A stretch of 64,000 nucleotides of DNA from Panorpa germanica. Its lineage: Eukaryota; Arthropoda; Insecta; Mecoptera; Panorpidae. Positions within the stretch are counted from its first letter, which is position 1. Every line of letters begins with the position of its first letter. The DNA lies in NCBI GenBank assembly GCA_963678705.1, contig OY783221.1, positions 2,232,001 through 2,296,000 on the forward strand, written 5' to 3'. Shown one piece after another: positions 36,918-49,411 of this stretch. The notes beneath the pieces were generated by a model, which did not search any database, was not told the DNA's origin, and saw only the letters and a list, made by a program, of their open reading frames with translations. The translations under genes and the position numbers were made by a program.

Positions 36918-38109
36918 CAATAATTTAATTTATTTAATAACTAATAATTTTTTTAATTGTTTTATTATTAAAGACTTAAATAATTCAAGACTTCTTAATC
37001 TCATTCTTGTTAAATTCATTACAATTTCTTGTATTAAAATCAAAATCAAGTACTGGACTCATTCTCTAGAGTGTTTAATGTGGTGTGATCCATAATCCAG
37101 AGATGGCAACATGCGTTACTTATAATTTGACACAATTTGACATCAGTCGGCAAAGTCAAGCGACAGATGTGTTGGTTAAATAAATTTTAGATGTTTACTA
37201 AAATATAACAAAAATTATTAGTTATTCAAAAGGCATATTTATGCTTGATTAATTCTTTTACTAAGTTTTATATAATTCGTAAGTATACTATATATTTACT
37301 GTACAAATTTACCACAGCAAAATGATCATGACGTAAATGACAGATCACTTATAAAACCTCCCACTTTTTAAACATAACCTTTCTATTTAAAAGATAATTT
37401 ACGTTACTTTAGAATTTTTAAAGGTATATAATTATAATGAGGTTTTTTAATATATATTTACATAAATAATGTATTAATTATTCAATTATTTTAAGCAATT
37501 AGATATTTTTAGACGCAACAAAGAAATATACCAAAATTTCTAACAATAGTTTTTTTTGCTTATCGTGTTTTGTTTCGTCTGTGTAGTATAGTAGGTATTA
37601 CTATGTATTACTTGTAAATAATAGTTGCTGCAGTAAAGCAATAGTTTGATAAGAGTTTTATGATTCTATAATATATACATTGTCTATAAACGACACACAA
37701 TATATTTTACATGAAAATTTAATTAATGTTGCCTTTCGTCGAGTTTTCAATATTGTTAATTAACAGTTGATTATTTAATTTTAATTCATCACAAATACAA
37801 TAAATATCCTAAATCTAGATGTTTTATTACTATTTTATTTTAATGATACAATTTGTGATAGAAGAATTTAATTTACAAAAGACTCCTTTGACTTGGTCGT
37901 ATTATGCTAATGCGTTATATTACATTTCTTTTCTAATTCAATGCCACTTATTGTTCATATGCCTGTAGAATCATAAAATTCTGCATTGCGCAGAATGAAT
38001 TTAATGGGAAAACTGATAGCAAAGCAATGACACCACTTCTCATAGAATATATGAAATATTTCTTCTATGACTGTATTTAGAAAAATACTCTAAATAAAAT
38101 GATTTTCAG
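36918..38109. other. RME-8 upstream region
   Basis: AT-rich sequence between the foldback element and the first coding exon of RME-8. An acceptor (AAAATGATTTTCAG) at 38109 shows that at least one untranslated exon lies here or further upstream, but I could not place it. A slightly GC-richer patch near 37090-37170 is a possible promoter or leader. Confidence 0.35.
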
Positions 38110-38120
38110 GAAATGAAAAT

Positions 38121-41100
38121 ATGATGCCAATTAAAGACAATAATGATGTGGCATGTTTTATTGTCACAAAACATTCATGGAAAGGAAAATACAAACGTGT
38201 ATTTTCCGTTGGAACAGGCGGAATATCAACATACAATCCTGATAAACTTGAAGTTACCAATCGCTGGCCTTATAACGATGTTATCTCAATTCAACCTACT
38301 TCAAAACAGCAAACTGGAATATTAGAATTTACAATTGTAGTACGAAAAGATAAAAAAGTAGATACAATGAAATTTTCAACAGAACATCGATCATTTGTTT
38401 TAACAGAAGCTTTAAAGTATAGACAATTATTTTCAGAAAAACCAAAGGAAATCTTGGTAATTGACTTACTATATTAAAGTTCTATCATTAGCTTGTATAA
38501 AATATTACCTATTTCATTTTCAGCGATTTCAAGCGTATAAACATCATTGGTCAAGCGTTAGGTTGCCCATTGTTCTCGAAATAACCCATTGCTCATTGGA
38601 TCAATTAGATCCAGCGACGAATGCAGTTTTAGCAAGCTATTGCTTCAAGGATATTGAAGGCATTCTAAGTATGTTATTTTCAAAGTGCACATGTTGTATA
38701 CTGCACTTGTATGAACAGCACATTAATTTCTCTAAAACAGTGCATTCATTACATATGATAACTGAAGTCCTTTATGACATTTTTTAGGCGTGAATGACTA
38801 TCCAGGTGGTTTCGTAATTGCTTGCGGCGGATTTAGCAGACTTCACTTATTCGCCGCTCCAAATCACAATGAAATCAAGCAAAAAATTCTTGAAGCCGCT
38901 AACACCTATCTTGGTATTTCCATTAAAGTACTATCAAGTGCTATAACATTGGAAGCGTTTCAGAGAGAAAGATTTGGAAAATTTAGGTACTCTTTCGTAG
39001 ACGCATTGGTATTGTGATTATGGTTGCCCATCAATCAGGCTTTATTTATTTAGGTTCGTTATTTGATTTTATTTTAGTGGTGATGAACATCAAACGTCGG
39101 TCAGTGAATTTACAGTACATAAAACAAGTCCTCGTCATCCAGAATCGGCAAGACGTTATATGTGTTTAACTGAAACTTGTCTATTAGAACGAGATCCACA
39201 AACTTACAACGTTGCTACATTACGACCTCTATCTGACGTATTCGCTCTTGTCAGAGATCAAACGAATCCTCAGTTGTTCAGCATCGAGTATCTCACCGGG
39301 CACGTGCGAACATACATAGCAAATGATAGGTAATTCGAAAAATCAAAAGTTTCGGATAACAATTTGAATTCTATAATAGTAATTTTTGCATTTTAGAGAT
39401 GCTTTACTAGCATCAGTGTTAGATGGCGTCCGCGGTGCCGGAAACCGAGATGTTCATGTTAGAATGACACCCACTCCACGTGGTAAAAGAATGGGACCAC
39501 TACATATTTACGTAGATGAAGATATAGAAGCAAGTCATCTCCGACTGTTACTAAATGGAACATTCAAAAGATCTGAAGCGTTGGAACGCTTTAACGCAAA
39601 CGTACCGTATAGCGGACTTGTATATTCAGTTAATCAAGAAGTTAGTAATATTGTTAGCTTATGTTTACAACCTAATCTAATAATATTGCTTGGTTCAATA
39701 TTTAACATAGCTTTTTGCTTTTGAAGGGTTTATTCTCTGAAAATAAGGAACGATTAATTACTTCAGTGTTACAATCTCTTGTAAATAAAGAAACTAATCC
39801 AAGTGCTGTTAGCATATATGAATTGGAATCGTTATTTCATGCATTGAGACGTCTTGTTGCAAGTAAAGTTGGTTTTGCTGCATTTACATCAATACCGAGG
39901 TAATATTAGCAAAAACAATCGATCAGCTGGATTATATATTCATTACACTTAACACTGACTATTATTGTATAACTGGATCAGTTTTCGTGAAGCTGTGGGG
40001 ACCAGAGTTGTTGCAGCTCTACGCAGAAATGATGCTGGAGTGACGCATGCCGCTATTGATATGGTCTGCGCTTTAATGCATCCCATGCACGATAATTATG
40101 ATTTAAGGCAGGAGCAATTAAATAAATCATCGTTATTACAAACCAAAACATTCCTTGATAGCTTGCTGGATATGTGGATAAATCATGTGGTATGTAATTA
40201 TCAGTAAAACTTAGTAAATTCATATGAAATTTTAACATATGTTTTTTTTATATTTCATGTATCCATATAAGACGTTATCTACTGGAGCTTTAGTTGTAAC
40301 CGCAATGTTGGATCTCTTAACTTTTGCACTTTGTGTACCATATTGCGAGACAACTGATGGAAAGCACTTTGATACCCTTTTAGAAATGGTTGCAAATAGA
40401 GGAAGATCTATATTTAAATTATTTCAGGTGAATAATTTTATATTTTGTTGTGATGTTATTATATTATATTTATTAATTATGTACGACATATTCAGCACCC
40501 GTCCATGGCTGTAGTTAAAGGTGCAGGTTTGGTAATGAGAGCTCTTATCGAAGAAGGAACACCTGACGTTGCATCTAAAATGCAGAGTCTTGCTCTTGCG
40601 GAAGGAGCTTTACCAAGACATTTGTTATCAGCTTTATATACACGTCCAGCTGATGGCAGAATGTTGACCAATAGACAATTATCCAGACATTTGATTGGCT
40701 TGTGGGTAACTGGACATCCTGTAGCAATGGGAATGTTAAAAAGGATTATGGTAATTATTTATAATTTGTTTTTTTTGAAGGAATTATATTTCTATATTCG
40801 AGTTACTTTCAAATTCTACAAGAAAATCGTTACAATTTCTATATATATTCACGGTAAAAATAATAAAATCTATAATAAATAATTTAATTGTTGTAGCCAT
40901 CAGGTTTGTTAAGTTTCTTGGATTCAACAGACCCGGTGCCAGAATCTGCGCTTGAAGAAGAGCGCTTAAATAACAGAGACAATTTGAAGATAGCGCAAGA
41001 TCATGCCAATAAACAAAGAAAAGGTCCACAATGGGCTGCTATTGAAAGACAGATGAAAGTTATGGAGAAACATCTAGAAGTAAGTTAACATGTTTATTTG

Positions 41101-44100
41101 TTTTGGTCTTAATAAATTATTATGAAATTTAATTTAGCGTAACATATTTCATTTAATACATGTTGTTTTAGCACTATACCAACATAGCTTTGCAACATTG
41201 GGGCGCTAGAGTTGGTATTGCAATTGAAAGGAAAGAAAAAATCAGGGAACGTCCAATTGTTTTACGAAAACGTAGAGAAAGAATAAAAGCAGAAGCAAAC
41301 TGGCCAATGTTTTATTGGAAATTTGGTCAGGATCATGCTATACCAAATCTTATATGGAATCGTAAGGTAATTTGTTAATATATACATATATATTATAATA
41401 TCCCATTGATAAACCATTCTGCTTCTACTAAAACATTTTAGACGAGGGAAGAATTGCGCAATGCTTTAGAAAACGAATTAAGGCAATTTGCTGCGGATAG
41501 AGATTTAGCAGGCTCCGCATTAATAGCATGGAATCATGCTGAATTCGAATTAACCTATCAGTGTTTAGCGGAAGAGGTGAAAATAGGGGATTATTATCTC
41601 AGACTTTTACTTGAAGCAGAAGATTCCCCAGATTCTCCTATTCGAAGATCGTGAGTATTACAATCAAAATTGTATAACATGTTCTATTTATCTGAAAACA
41701 CAGGAATTATTTTCAAATAAAATTTATTTATGTGCAGATACGAGTTTTTTAATGATCTTTATCATCGACTTCTCTGTTCAACAAAAATAGAAATGAGATG
41801 TATGTGTTTACAGGCAATGGCAATAGTGTATGGAAGATACTATGAAGATATAGGACCTTTCAGTGATACTAGATATATTGTACAAATGCTTGATCGGGTA
41901 CGTATCACGTATAATAATCAAACTTAGTTTTGATTAACAATTTTAAGAAATAATTTTGATTAACAATAAAACTATTGTTTAGTGCATAGACCGAGCGGAA
42001 CGAGATAGACTTGTCGTGTTTATAAATAAATTAATTTTACATAAGAGAAATGTTGGAAACGTTTTGGAGGCTAATGGTGTACGTATATTAGTAGACCTTG
42101 TAACTTTAGCTCATCTACACACATCTAGAGCAGTAATTCCTACACAAAGTAATGTTATCGAAGCAGGACCAGATATGGATAAATTGCAAGAGAAAGAATG
42201 GTATTACAACATTGAAGAAAATGGAGTACCTATTAGGCAAGGGCCCGTTAGTTTTAAAGAGGTGGGAGTACAATTAATTTTGATATCCTAATATTTTATT
42301 ATATTCTATTAATTTTTTAATTTATATTTTAGATGCAAGAATTATGGAATAAAAGCGATAAACTTACGCCAAGAACTCGATGCTGGGCAATGGGAATGGA
42401 CGGCTGGAGAACACTGCAACAGATTCCACAATTAAAATGGTATCTAATGGCAAAAGGAAAAGCTGTTTTCAATGAAACAGAACTAACTACCTTAATACTT
42501 GATATTTTAATTCAATGTTCAAAATACTTTCCTAGTCGGTAAGTCTAATCATTGTATATATTTAAGTTTGTTCATATCTTATTAATCGCTAAATCCGGAT
42601 TCATTTTAATTTTAATTAGAGACGCAGATGATGCGATTATTCGACCTATACCAAAGGTTAAAAGGTTAATTGCGGAACCTTTCAGTTTGGCACATATTGT
42701 TCAATTGTTATTAACATTTGATCCAGTATTAGTTGAAAAAGTAGCAACTTTATTATGTGAAGTAATGACTGATAATCCAGAATGTTCGAAATTATATTTA
42801 ACTGGAGTATTTTTCTTTATACTTATGTATACTGGTAGTAATGTATTACCCATTGCAAAATTTTTACAACAAACGCATATAAAGCAAGCATTTAGATCTG
42901 AGGAGGTAAGTAGTTACAATGCTTAGAATATTTACATTCTTGCTTGGCAGATATTAATGAATATGTTTATATTATTCGTTCTAGACTGCTTGTTCCGATA
43001 TTATGCTACGTAGTATATTGGGTCAACTTTTACCCGAAGCTATGGTTAGTTATTTGGAAAATTATGGAGCAGATAAATTTGCACAGATTTTTCTAGGTGA
43101 ATATGATACACCTGAAGCAATTTGGAATACAGAAATGAGGTGATAATGTATATAAATTATGTTTTTTATACTATAACATTTCGGAGTTCAATATTTACTA
43201 ACATTTTAACTTTCAGACGCATATTAATTGAAAAAATAGCTGCTCATATAGCAGATTTTACGCCACGATTGCGAAGTCATACAATGGCCCGTTACCCCTA
43301 TGTTGCTATACCAGTTGTACGATATCCCCAATTAGATCGTGAACTGTTTTGTAATATATTTTATCTTAGACATCTCTGTGATACTGTTAAATTTCCCGAC
43401 TGGCCTATACCGGAACCAGTCCGTTTATTAAAGGATGTATTAGACGCTTGGAAAAAGGAAGTGGAGAAGAAACCACCTGCAATGACAGTAGAAGACGCTT
43501 ACAGAGATCTAGGTCTAGATCCAGAAAAGAATCCTGAAGAAGCGGTTGTTAGGAAAGCATATTATAAACTAGCACAACAGTTCCACCCAGATAAAAATCC
43601 AGACGGGAGGGTAAGAAGAATGCATACATATTAAATATATTTTATATATCTTTGTGCTCTCGTTATTCTTCCCATTTCTCTTCAATTTACATTGTTCCTG
43701 CTTATGTTTAAATTTTACGTGTTTAAGAACAAGCTATCTTCTATATCTTTAAAGCACTAAAACTTTTATTAATAAATGTTTACGTTTATTGTATATTTTT
43801 CAAATAGGATCGATTCGAACAAGTGAACCAAGCTTATGAATTCTTGTGTAGCCGATCAGCTTGGTCTGGAACAGGGCCTAATCCTGATAATATTGTTCTT
43901 GTACTTAGAACACAGAGTATTCTGTTTCATAGATATTCTGAAGGTAATAACATAAAATTAATATTAATTATTTCATAAAATGGAATGAATATTTTACATA
44001 TGATTGCATTTTTACAGAATTACAACCATATAAATATGCTGGATATCCACAGCTGATAAAAACTATTCAGCTTGAAACAGCGGATGATCAATTATTTTCC

Positions 44101-47100
44101 AAGTCCGCTCCTTTGTTGTCAGCTGCCAGTGAATTAGCATATCATACTGTACATTGTTCGGCACTAAATGCTGAGGAACTTCGGAGAGAAAAGGGCCTTG
44201 AGGTACATATTTTGACCCTTTGAAAGCGCTTGATAAAATTCGATCCAATTTGTTTGTAACACTTCAGTCCATTGCTTTTTACTTCGGAAGTGCTATGTTT
44301 GAAAGTCAATTATAACTACTATTTCAATTTTACAGGTACTGTTGGAGGCCTATTCTAGGTGTGTATCTGTGATAAATAATTCATCTAAACCAAATGAAGT
44401 ATGCGTTCAAGTTTGTTCTTATATAACTAAATGTTATGCGGTGGCTGCTAAGTTTCAACAGTGCCGCGATAGAATGGTTGAAATGTCTCAACTTGTTCAA
44501 AATTTGTGTCGTATATTATATTTTAAGGTGAATATGAATATAGTTTATGAAATTCAATCAAGTTTTTATATTGTTCAGATGAGAGTTAGCCTTTTTCAGT
44601 ATACATTTTTAATGATCTTAATTTTTTAGCATTTAACTAAACTATGTGCTGTAGCGACTGAATGCGTTAGTGCTTTAGCCGTGGATAGTATTTTACAAAT
44701 GCAACTTTTAAAAGCAGGAGCTCTCTGGCATTTGTTACTATTTATGTTTAACTACGATTTTACGTTAGAAGAAGGTGGGGTTGAAAGAAATGAAGCCTCT
44801 AATCAACAGGTTAGCTTTTAGTTTTAATTGCTACACTAAAATAACGCCTATATCGTATTTCTTTGATTCCAAAATGCATTTTGTTCCTTCAATTTTTTTA
44901 TTTCGGTTCTTTTTTACTAAATTCCTTACTCTTTTAGGAAGTTGCTAATAATCTAGCGAAGTTGGCCGTTCATGCTTGTGCCAATTTAGGGGGCTATATG
45001 ACTGGAGAATTAGAGAGTCCAAATAATCCAGTTGCTCGAACTGCATTTAATATATTACTAACTCCGTATTTAGCAAATCAATTAGGAAATGGGAAGCCTG
45101 AAGAACTGTTAAAAACCTTAAACAGTAATAGTCTAACTCCTTACCTAATTTGGGATAATGGTACACGAGCTGAGTTAACCGATTTTCTGAATACACAACG
45201 ACAATCAAAACCAGAACCTGGTGAAGATTTTTATTTCGGTTCAGATTTTGTATTTTCCGAACATAAAGATGAATTAATAATTAGTGGTATTTTTATTAGA
45301 ATATACAATGAACAGCCTACATTTACAATTATAGATCCAAAAGGATTCACTATAGATTTATTAGATTTTTTAAATAAGAAATATCAACATTTAGCTACAA
45401 TTCAATCACAAAGTTCCACAGAAGTTTCTCAGACAGTACAAGAAGTTTTAAAACAAATGGTTATGGCTTTGGAGTCCTTTGGAAATGTAATTAAAAATAA
45501 TCCTGGTGTTGAAATGCAGTGTATTGGACATTTTAGGCTATTATTTAATATGTTAAGTATGAGTCGTGTAAGACCTATTCAAAAAGGAGTTCTAGAAGTT
45601 ATCTCCACAATTACCCGAAATCAAGAATGCGTCAGTGACATTGCTGCTAGTGAAGTACTTGGACACATGTTATTGGCGTTATATTCAATGCCTGATGAAC
45701 AAATGACTTGCCTTGAAACCCTTAACGCATTAATTTCTACACCAAAATTAGTCAAAGAAGCATTAGCAAAAGGTACGTAAAATATTTACTAATTTTATTC
45801 ATTGTGCCTTTCACCGTTACAATTTAAATTATATATTATTTTCTACATATCTTTCCTTTTATCTTGTTTCGTTAATTTTCTGTACTTCAAAATTAACAAC
45901 TAAAATTTTAAACTAATCCTAAAACCAGTGGCGTACTTTTTCTCGTTCATTTTTCTTGCTCCTCCTCTTGCCTTTATTTTTCTTTCTCGTTTTTCTCTTG
46001 ATGTGTCTCTCTATCTCTCAATCGACTACCTTCTTCCACAAATCCTCTTTACATTTTTCTTCAAAGATTCATTGAGAAATATTGTACATATTATATTACT
46101 ATGTGTTTTAAATTTGTCTTGAAACCTTTTAATTATTTGTTTCAAACTCTTGAATATAGGCGCTGTGTTATATCTACTAGATCTCTTTTGTAATTCTAAT
46201 ATACCACAAGTTCGTGAACTAACAGCTGAACTTTTAGCGCGAATGGGTTCTGATAAATTAAATGGTCCTAAGGTATTATTATAATTATGTTATTAAGTCA
46301 TTGTATTTCTTTCAACTATTGCTTTTAAATATTATTTATTATTCACTTATTCATACGAAAAACTAAATATTATTTCCATTTAAATCTATGTATTTTTAGG
46401 TCCGATTAGCTTTAGGCCGCTTCTTGCCAGCTGTTTTTGCCGATGCTATGCGGGATTCCCCGCAAGCATGCGTTCACATGTTTGAAACAACACATGAGCA
46501 TCCTGAGCTTATTTGGGATGAAGATTCAAGAAAAAGAGTCAGTCGAATAGTCTCAGAAATGAGGGAAGAGTAAGTTCTTACATTAGTGATGAATCTGAAG
46601 AAATTCAACGAGGTTTCAAGAAACTAACATTTATCAATTATTTTTTAAGACATTGCAAAGCCCAACAACAAAATCCTCACGTCATATGGAAATTACCTGA
46701 TTCCAATTCAACTATGAGCAATGCAGCAAATCCTGGTGAAATTGTTGTTGGAGGTGTATATTTAAGACTTTTTATTTCAAATCCAGGTTGGACATTACGA
46801 AAACCCAAAGAATTTTTATCTGAATTAATGGATACTTGCCTTGGTGTTAGTGGAAAAAATGAAGTAAGTTGTGTTTAAATTGTTTAATTTTTATAATAGC
46901 GGCTGCAATGTTCTTGAAATGCTATTATCATTGTGAGAATATGTTCTTCAACCCCATAAAACCTTCCACTATAACGAATAATAATGACAATGTATCAGAA
47001 TTATGTTACTTACCTTTGTAAGTAACAAAACGTAACGTTGAGTAAAGAATATTACGTTAAATAATACGTGATTTTACGTTTTGTATCTGCTCATTTAAAA

Positions 47101-48094
47101 TAACAAAAGCAAGCAGGTTTTGAGTTAATGTTATTAAAGTTTATAATAAATTATGTGAATAGAAGGTTTATTTTTGGTATATATGTACTTATTTATTTCA
47201 GAATGATTTGCAAGAAATGTCAACGTCAGCTTTATGTGCCTTATTAAATGCTCAACCTGCGCTTGCAGATGGAGTACCGGCTCTGGGACATATACCAAGA
47301 CTATTTAGGCAAATGCCAGCACAACCAAAATCAGCAATACTAGTTTTACATCAGTTAGCTTTAAGTGACGTAAGTACTAATATCGTATGGATTACGATTA
47401 CGTATTTACTATTTACTATTTTTAATTATTCCTTTTTTTAGGTATGTATAGGAGCAGTTTGCCAAACAGAATGTATGGAGCCTTTAAAACAAGCAATGAA
47501 ATCACGTGGAGAATTGGTTGGCGTGGCTTGCGAAGCTCTCAACAGATTATTATCATCCAATCAGGATCAGCTTGTAAAACAGGTAAAATTTGTACTTTAT
47601 AATATTGTAGTTTTAATAAATATAAAACTAATATATAATTTTATTCGGTGAAGGCTTTAGATGCAGAAATGGTTCCTTATTTGTTGTCTCTACTGGATAG
47701 TCGATTAGAAGTCGAAAATCCGTCAATGACGAAAGCGCAAATTGTTGGCGCTTTGAAAGCAATGTCACGGAGTCTTATGTGGGGAGATAAAATTACTGCG
47801 CTACTCGATGTAAATCCAGTCTGGGCTGAATATAAAGATCAACGGCATGATTTATTCATAAGCAGTACTCCTATTTCTGGATACCTTACAGGTTTGAAAA
47901 TATTATTTTAGTTCAGTTTTCGAGAAGTTCCAAATTTAGCAGTGTTGCTAAAGTGCTGATATATTTACATTCAATTTGTAGGTGGTACAGCAACTGCAGG
48001 TTACTTGACACAAGGTCCTAGCAAGGGTATAGCAACAGCACCTCCTCCACCAGATCGTGATGATCCTTTAGCATCAAGAACGGAAATATTGTAG
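38121..48094 (+). CDS. Rme-8: RME-8 / DNAJC13 endosomal J-domain protein, 2239 aa
   Basis: Thirty coding exons join in phase: 38121-38456, 38524-38668, 38788-38986, 39078-39329, 39397-39640, 39727-39899, 39982-40189, 40272-40427, 40496-40750, 40897-41079, 41172-41366, 41442-41650, 41738-41897, 41983-42261, 42333-42538, 42620-42905, 42985-43139, 43217-43610, 43808-43943, 44018-44202, 44336-44527, 44630-44809, 44938-45772, 46160-46272, 46400-46569, 46650-46863, 47202-47369, 47442-47582, 47654-47891, 47982-48094. The 2239 aa total agrees with DNAJC13 (about 2240). The N-terminus ([18 protein letters not shown]) is the PH-like, PI(3)P-binding region. A GYF-like IWN module ([10 protein letters not shown]...[13 protein letters not shown]) is in exons 14-15. 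The J domain is at ~1305-1360 with HPD at 1337-1339, and armadillo-like helices follow. The protein sits on endosomes, activates Hsc70 and works with SNX1 and the WASH complex in receptor recycling. The start could be ATG 38121 or 38124. Nothing is broken. Confidence 0.97.
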
Positions 48095-48169
48095 TATATT
48101 ATTAAGGAATGTAATTAAGACTCACTTAGAACAAACTAGCTTTTAATATAATTAAATTAAGAATTTAAG

Positions 48170-48175
48170 AATAAA
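48170..48175 (+). terminator. Candidate poly(A) signal, RME-8
   Basis: AATAAA 76 bases after the RME-8 stop codon, a typical distance for a short insect 3' UTR. Confidence 0.5.
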
Positions 48176-49411
48176 ACCAGATTTATATGAAATATTCAGT
48201 TGACCTACTTATAAAAAAACCTATTATAAAATTTTGTAAACATATTAATGCTTAGAATTTAAAAGACAATTGTATAATATATTTATATAATTTTATATAT
48301 TATATGTATGTATAATTATATATAATATATAGCTTTTTGTATGTTAATTTCTATGTTATGTCCTTCAGTATAATTGAATTTTATGATGTATGTAATATAA
48401 ACATAGGTTCAAATTATTTTTCTACGTAATGTTTTAAAAATTTCGTAAAAATGTATTATTCTATTATATATCTATACACAGTTTTTGTAATATAAGATAA
48501 GCATAAAGATTCTTTGTTTAACATATCTTTTTTAATATTTATAAATATTTATATTCTTTATTCCTAAAAGATACATTCTAAAGTATAATTAAAAAAATTC
48601 ACATTACATATAGAATAACATTTTATTTTCATTTTATAAATAAAAAAGAAATAACTTCAATAATATATTAATAGTTTGATAAATTAAAACATTTGTTTAT
48701 TATAAAAAAATACTTTTTTCTCTTTGTATATGAATTCGTAAGCCAAGTTGCATCCATTCCAAAGAGTTTTGATATATACGAATACGAGCAGAACATAGAG
48801 TGGTATTTTGATCAGAAAAATATGTTGTGCAGTTCTTACTTGATTCGATCTTGTAGTTCAGTGAAAAATATCGCTTTTTAAAGACTTATAATTATTTTTA
48901 CATATCATCTTACTGTGAAGGAACCGAATTTAGGAATTTGTAAACAACACACAAATATAACCAGAAACTATTTATTCATTTGATATAAATGAGGTATTGT
49001 TGTATAGTCCTAAATAATAGCGGTAGTTGAAACATTAACAAAAATGATGCGCTGGAAAATAAATTACCAGAGTTGGTAATCTGCACACTTTTATAGCTAT
49101 TACAAAAACAATTTAGAAGATCAGACAAATGAATATATTCTAAATTAAGAATAGATAAAATGTATAAAAGTAATGAAAGCTAAAATCAGATGTGAGCATA
49201 AAACATTTAAGACTTAGAGCTTAATATTTATGAATAGAATTAAAGCAATTAATTTTCTGTGTTACTGCACTAAATTTAAAATGAAAAATACAGTTTTATA
49301 AATGTTCTCATTCGCCGAAGAAATACTTTTACATTTTATAAGAATAAAATAATAGATTGATTGTATCTTAGAATATCAGAAGTGGGAACAACAGCTCGAC
49401 GAAGTTCACAT
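48176..49411. other. Convergent intergenic region
   Basis: AT-rich spacer between the ends of RME-8 (plus) and the esterase-like gene (minus). A TTTATT at 48971-48976 could be the minus-strand poly(A) signal of the esterase. No other gene is seen. Confidence 0.4.
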